Assembly: GCA_040793985.1 (NCBI GenBank)
Contig: JBFNJI010000046.1
Span: forward strand, 1 to 64,000
Direction of reading: 5' to 3'
Source: Thiodiazotropha sp040793985
GTDB lineage: Bacteria > Pseudomonadota > Gammaproteobacteria > Chromatiales > Chromatiaceae
DNA length: 64,000 nt
Below are positions 59,950 to 64,000 of the stretch, one piece after another. Made by a program: the position numbers and the translations under genes. Under the pieces are notes generated by a model. The model did no database searches. It was not told where the DNA came from and worked only from the letters and a program-made list of their open reading frames with translations. Each line of letters begins with the position of its first letter. The first letter of the stretch is position 1.

Positions 59950-62085
59950 TCAGGGTCGTTTGCCGCCGACGGTTGGGCCACCTCTGCGGCGCTGTTTACG
60001 CTTCGTTTGAGCGGCTTTTTTCACCCCGCCATCCCGGTTTCCGCCTCCCCGCTTGACGGCTGCTTTAGCCAGCCTTCCCCTGTCCGGTTGCCAACTTGGC
60101 ACCAGATGACGTTTGCCGTTACCAATCAGGTCGGCCCTTCCCATTTTGTTCAAGGCATCCCTCAACAGCGGCCAGTTTTCCGGGGCGTGGTAACGCAGGA
60201 AGGCCTTGTGCAGACGTCGTTGTCTTAGACCTTTGACCACTCGCACCCGTTCAGCGCCGGGGTGTATGCGGCGTAGCGGATTTCGCCCTGAATGATACAT
60301 CGCCGAAGCGATGGCCAGGGGTGTGGGTAGAAACGCCTGCACCTGGTCGGGACGAAAAGCGTTGCGCTTCAGCCATAGGGCCAGGTTGAGCATGTCTTCG
60401 TCGCTGGTTCCCGGATGGGCGGCGATGAAGTAGGGTATCAGGTACTGCTCTTTACCCGCCGCGGCGGAATACTTGTCGAACAGTTTTTTGAAACGGTGGT
60501 AGCTGTCGATACCCGGCTTCATCATCCTGTCGAGGGGGCCGGCCTCGGTGTGCTCCGGCGCGATCTTCAGGTAACCGCCCACATGGTGGGTCACCAGCTC
60601 GCGGATATATTCCGGGGAGCGCACCGCCAGGTCGTAGCGCAGCCCCGATGCGATGAAGACCCGCTTGATGCCGGGCAGCGATCGGGCTCGGCGATAGAGG
60701 CTGATCAGCGGACGGTGATCTGTGTCCAGGTTGCTGCAGATATCGGGGTAGACACAGGATAGGCGGCGGCAGGCAGATTCGATCTTTCGATCTCTGCATG
60801 CGAGCCGATACATATTGGCGGTGGGACCGCCCAGATCCGAGATATTGCCGGTAAAACCGGGTACATGGTCACGGATCGCCTCTACCTCGCGTACCACCGA
60901 ATCCTCCGATCGGCTCTGGATGATACGCCCCTCGTGTTCGGTGATGGAGCAGAAGGTGCAGCCGCCGAAACAACCGCGCATGATGTTGACCGAGAAGCGG
61001 ATCATCTCCCAGGCCGGGTTGCGTGTATTACCGTAGGCTGGGTGGGGCTGACGGGAGTAGGGGAGCTCGTAGAGCCGGTCGAGCTCCTCTGTCGTGAGTG
61101 GTAAGGGCGGCGGGTTCAGCCAGACGTCCCGCTTGCCATGGCGCTGGACCAGGGCACGGGCGTTGCCCGGGTTGGTCTCCAGATGGAAGACCCGGGAGGC
61201 GTGGGCGTAGAGCAGGTCATCCTCCAGCACCCGGTCGTAGCAGGGGAGGCGCACCACCGTATGCTCTCGATCGAGCCCCGCGGGACGCTGGTGGGGGGTG
61301 AAGCGCACTGGTTTGGATTCACAGGCGGATTCCGCCTGATAGGGATCTGGATGGTGCTGTTTGGGACCCGGTTCATCGAGCTGGGTCGAGTCGATTTCAC
61401 TCCACCCCGGGGGCAGGCCCTGGCGCATGAGACCGGTGCCCCGAATATCGGTGATCTCGCCTATCTTCTCACCCCCGGCCAACCGATGGGCCAATTCAAC
61501 CACTGCCCGTTCCGCGTTGCCGTAGATCAGCAGATCCGCCTTGGAGTCGGGCAACACCGAACGGCGTACCTTGTCGGACCAGTAGTCGTAGTGGGCGATA
61601 CGGCGCAAACTCGCCTCGATGCCGCCGATCACCACCGGTATCCCCTTGTAGGCCTCCCGCGCCCGTTGGGCGTAGACAATCACCGAACGGTCTGGCCTTT
61701 TGCCTGCCTCCCCGTTCGGTGTATAGGCATCGTCGCTGCGGACGCGCCGGTCGGCGGTGTAGCGGTTGACCATGGAGTCCATGTTGCCGGCCGTGATACC
61801 GAAAAAGAGATTGGGCTTCCCGAGCAGGCGAAAGGCCTCAGCACTGCTCCAATCGGGCTGGGCGATAATCCCCACGCGGAATCCCTGGGCCTCCAGCAGG
61901 CGACCGATCAGTGCCATGCCAAAGCTGGGGTGGTCAACATAGGCGTCGCCGGTGACGATGATGATATCGCAGCTGTCCCAGCCGAGTGCCTCCATCTCCT
62001 CGCGGCTCATGGGCAGCACCGGCGCCACGCCGAAGCGCGCGGCCCAGTAGGGGCGGTAGGAGAAGAGCTGGATGGCATGGGACAT
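59950..62085 (-). CDS. YgiQ family radical SAM protein
   Basis: 711 residues. N-terminal B12-binding-like part (SREEMEALGWDSCDIIIVTG, then DAYVDHPSFGMALIGRLLEA), DUF-type middle (VVIGGIEASLRRIAHYDYWS), and the radical SAM domain with CFGGCTFCSITEHEGR (CxxxCxxC, Cys near 372-380). The 4Fe-4S cluster cleaves SAM; the substrate is not known for this family. The tail is rich in Lys, Arg and Gly (VKKAAQTKRKQRRRGGPTVG). Single gene, far from neighbours' promoters. Confidence 0.95.
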   Translation of the reverse strand: MSHAIQLFSYRPYWAARFGVAPVLPMSREEMEALGWDSCDIIIVTGDAYVDHPSFGMALIGRLLEAQGFRVGIIAQPDWSSAEAFRLLGKPNLFFGITAGNMDSMVNRYTADRRVRSDDAYTPNGEAGKRPDRSVIVYAQRAREAYKGIPVVIGGIEASLRRIAHYDYWSDKVRRSVLPDSKADLLIYGNAERAVVELAHRLAGGEKIGEITDIRGTGLMRQGLPPGWSEIDSTQLDEPGPKQHHPDPYQAESACESKPVRFTPHQRPAGLDREHTVVRLPCYDRVLEDDLLYAHASRVFHLETNPGNARALVQRHGKRDVWLNPPPLPLTTEELDRLYELPYSRQPHPAYGNTRNPAWEMIRFSVNIMRGCFGGCTFCSITEHEGRIIQSRSEDSVVREVEAIRDHVPGFTGNISDLGGPTANMYRLACRDRKIESACRRLSCVYPDICSNLDTDHRPLISLYRRARSLPGIKRVFIASGLRYDLAVRSPEYIRELVTHHVGGYLKIAPEHTEAGPLDRMMKPGIDSYHRFKKLFDKYSAAAGKEQYLIPYFIAAHPGTSDEDMLNLALWLKRNAFRPDQVQAFLPTPLAIASAMYHSGRNPLRRIHPGAERVRVVKGLRQRRLHKAFLRYHAPENWPLLRDALNKMGRADLIGNGKRHLVPSWQPDRGRLAKAAVKRGGGNRDGGVKKAAQTKRKQRRRGGPTVGGKRP

Positions 62086-62284
62086 GGGAGCGGATTATAG
62101 CGTGGATTCGCTTGCAGAGAGCCCATGGCAGGAGATGTCAACGGATAGTCGGCGGATAGAATCTAAATCCTATAGATCTAAGCTGACCGATCGGCAGGTA
62201 ATTGCAAAAAGGTGCGGAGCTGGTAGCGCCGTTGATCCTAGGGCACCGAACTGCTGGGGTTTGGTGCGGAATGCGCAGTCAGTA

Positions 62285-63991
62285 TCAGGGATTGAGATCG
62301 GGCAGGGGAGGCTTGGCGGAGGACTTGGCACTCAGCAGTCCTTGCGGAAACAGGCTCAAACTGGGTCGTATCTCATGTTTGAAGGCAGCCTTCCAGACCT
62401 CAAAATCGATTCTATGATGGCCATATACAGACTCCTCCAATTCGTGAATCAGACGCTGGATTACCTCGGGTCTTGCCTTGGGGTGAAATCCCAGAATATG
62501 TTTGCCGATGACGCTGAATGGCGCATTCAGCGGCAGCCCCATATGCTTATTGGCAAGGAATCGCAGGGTAAATCCCCAGATCTCGGGATCCCGTTCCTCA
62601 TCGACGAAGCGTACACAAAACCAGAAGCGTACCGACAGGGGCAGCATGCCGACGAGGTTGCGACGCCAGCGCGGCCAATGGGTGGCGGGGTGGAGTACGG
62701 CGGTGGTATTGCGCAGCTTGGCCTTGAGGGGCGAAAACGCAGGGGCCATCTGTCGCATCGGACGTTGCAGGAAGCCAATCAGGGGTTCCAGGGGTGAGTG
62801 TTGTCCTCCCCCCTTTTTGCGATGGGAGATCCAGAGCGCCATCCAGTAGCCGAAGATCACACCGAATACCAGGGTCAGGGGTATCCAGAATGCCGATGAG
62901 GTACCGGCAGGAAACAGGGTGGTCTCCTCGTCGGAGTCGAAAAAACCGGTCGATCTGCGGTTGCCACTGACTGCGATCGGCTGTAGGGGTATAGAGGCGC
63001 GTTGTGCCATGTGGCTGCGTGTGTTCCACCAGTTTATGCTCAGCTGGGGAAGCTTCAGGTCACCGCCGTATTGCGGTACCAGGGTGAATCGCTCCAGGCG
63101 ACGGCCGAGGAGCTTACTGTCACTCCTGCTCAGCTCAGTCTCCACCTGGTTCTCTTCGCGGTAGACACGAAATGCCTCGGATTTGAGTTGCTGCTCGAGG
63201 GAGGGGAGCTGCTCCCCGGGGATACCGACGGCATTAATTTCGGTTGCCAGTGTAAAGGGCTTGCCAGCTGCGGCCTTGAGCTTTTTCGGTAGACTGATCT
63301 TCAGCGATAGATGTTCACCCGGCAGCCAGGGAGAACTCTCAGGATTACTCTCTTTTATACCCAGCTCTAGCGGCTTGGAACTGGTTGCCTCGAATGACCG
63401 GTTTCCCCTGTTGTAGCTACCTGCCTGGTCCTCCTCACCCGAGACACTGATCCTGGGGAGCTCATGGAGGCCAGCTCTAAGGGGGGTTAGGACGTAGAAG
63501 AAATCGTTAACTATCTGCCGTTTCCCACTGCGGATGCGGGAGTAGGAGACCGGGCCCTCAAGCTGTTTCAGAATGAACTGGTCGCTCTGTGGAACCTGGG
63601 GTGTTGCGGTCCGCAGGTTGTTTTGACTGATGACACTGAGGGTGAGAATCACGCTCTGCTGCACATAGGGTTTCTTTATCGACAGGGTGGTTTCAAGCTG
63701 GGGTGGTTGGGCTTGTGTCGAACGGTAACCCTGAGGTGCATAGCCGGGGTATTGGTGACGCGGCCATGCGCCATAGGGCGATTGGCCGGTTGCCGGCTGC
63801 GTCTGCGACGGAGTGCCTGTCTGGCGCTGGTTTGGGGGGGCAAAGTTCCACTGTCCCGGAGGCATTCCCAGCCAGGGTTGGTTACCTTGATAGGGATTCG
63901 CCGTGACAGGGTTCGGAACGGCCAACAGGCCGAGCACGATCATGACGAGCCCCAAGGGCAGTCTGCCACACTGTGTCAACAGATAAGTCAT
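62285..63991 (-). CDS. BatD family protein
   Basis: 568 residues with a signal peptide (LPLGLVMIVLGLLAVPNPVT-A), a Pro/Gln-rich stretch (about 35-95), two BatD-type beta domains (about 100-340; TTLSIKKPYVQQSVILTLSV), one TM helix near 365 (FWIPLTLVFGVIFGYWMALW) and a cytoplasmic C-terminal domain (about 395-560). BatD belongs to the aerotolerance-type operon (BatA/B/C/D/E with a MoxR ATPase), probably just beyond the window's right edge. The ATG at 63991 is 9 bases from the edge; the true start could lie further right, although a signal peptide begins here. Confidence 0.88.
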   Translation of the reverse strand: MTYLLTQCGRLPLGLVMIVLGLLAVPNPVTANPYQGNQPWLGMPPGQWNFAPPNQRQTGTPSQTQPATGQSPYGAWPRHQYPGYAPQGYRSTQAQPPQLETTLSIKKPYVQQSVILTLSVISQNNLRTATPQVPQSDQFILKQLEGPVSYSRIRSGKRQIVNDFFYVLTPLRAGLHELPRISVSGEEDQAGSYNRGNRSFEATSSKPLELGIKESNPESSPWLPGEHLSLKISLPKKLKAAAGKPFTLATEINAVGIPGEQLPSLEQQLKSEAFRVYREENQVETELSRSDSKLLGRRLERFTLVPQYGGDLKLPQLSINWWNTRSHMAQRASIPLQPIAVSGNRRSTGFFDSDEETTLFPAGTSSAFWIPLTLVFGVIFGYWMALWISHRKKGGGQHSPLEPLIGFLQRPMRQMAPAFSPLKAKLRNTTAVLHPATHWPRWRRNLVGMLPLSVRFWFCVRFVDEERDPEIWGFTLRFLANKHMGLPLNAPFSVIGKHILGFHPKARPEVIQRLIHELEESVYGHHRIDFEVWKAAFKHEIRPSLSLFPQGLLSAKSSAKPPLPDLNP

Positions 63992-64000
63992 TACCAGGGT

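Overview
The window reads as part of a gammaproteobacterial chromosome, probably from a chemolithoautotrophic sulfur-oxidiser-type lineage. Three things support this. There is a complete form IA RuBisCO operon with activation genes (cbbL-cbbS-cbbQ-cbbO), a divergent CbbR regulator and a phosphoribulokinase. The gene order rsmI / lpoA-yraN-diaA-dolP is the one found in gammaproteobacteria. The base composition is even (about 55% G+C) and the coding is dense. No sulfur-oxidation gene lies in the window, so the lifestyle is inferred from the CO2-fixation genes. I see no rRNA, tRNA, CRISPR array, prophage or intact insertion sequence.

Layout. 0-9 kb: exonuclease I, small unknowns, a K+ channel/TrkA pair, a 271-bp MITE-like element with long inverted ends, a DUF3108 protein, and a sterol-desaturase-type hydroxylase paired with an acidic repeat protein. 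9-15 kb: a one-TM coiled-coil protein, a NUDIX/NrtR-like gene with nadA, an HDOD plus GAF-GGDEF pair, and a dynamin-like GTPase. 15.6-21.6 kb: an SCP2-like protein and an RND pump whose inner-membrane subunit has an extra hydrophobic segment and a long Lys/Ala-rich tail. 21.6-25.9 kb: an unusual run of two secreted Tyr/Arg-rich YRFRP-motif proteins, an orphan ParA ATPase, a DUF302 protein and a second copy of the coiled-coil protein. 26-33 kb: c-di-GMP signalling (a 7-PAS GGDEF-EAL-CZB protein and a FimX-like degenerate protein). 32.8-34 kb: DAHP synthase.

35-46 kb: the Calvin-cycle block. cbbL, cbbS, cbbQ and cbbO lie on the minus strand in that transcription order, with strong hairpins after cbbS. 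cbbR diverges from cbbL. dxs, gloB and, on the opposite strand, prkB follow. 46-49 kb: a decayed nhaD remnant, a secretion-neutral unknown, a short sugar transferase and a rhodanese-like protein lacking its catalytic cysteine. 49-52.3 kb: a CHASE2 adenylate cyclase divergent from a Crp-type regulator that keeps both the cAMP-contact and DNA-contact residues, so it is probably a local cAMP circuit. 52.5-58.5 kb: the envelope operon lpoA-yraN-diaA-dolP plus an FAD oxidase, with rsmI divergent. 58.5-64 kb: an outer-membrane barrel, an Hsp20 with a plausible heat-shock promoter, a YgiQ radical-SAM protein and a BatD protein at the right edge.

The most novel-looking part is the 21.6-25.9 kb cluster, together with the paralogous coiled-coil proteins that end in the shared RPM-F-NSF-PW motif. 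Gene starts were chosen by ribosome-binding sites, signal peptides and family lengths. Several differ from the longest possible reading frame, and this is noted in the entries.
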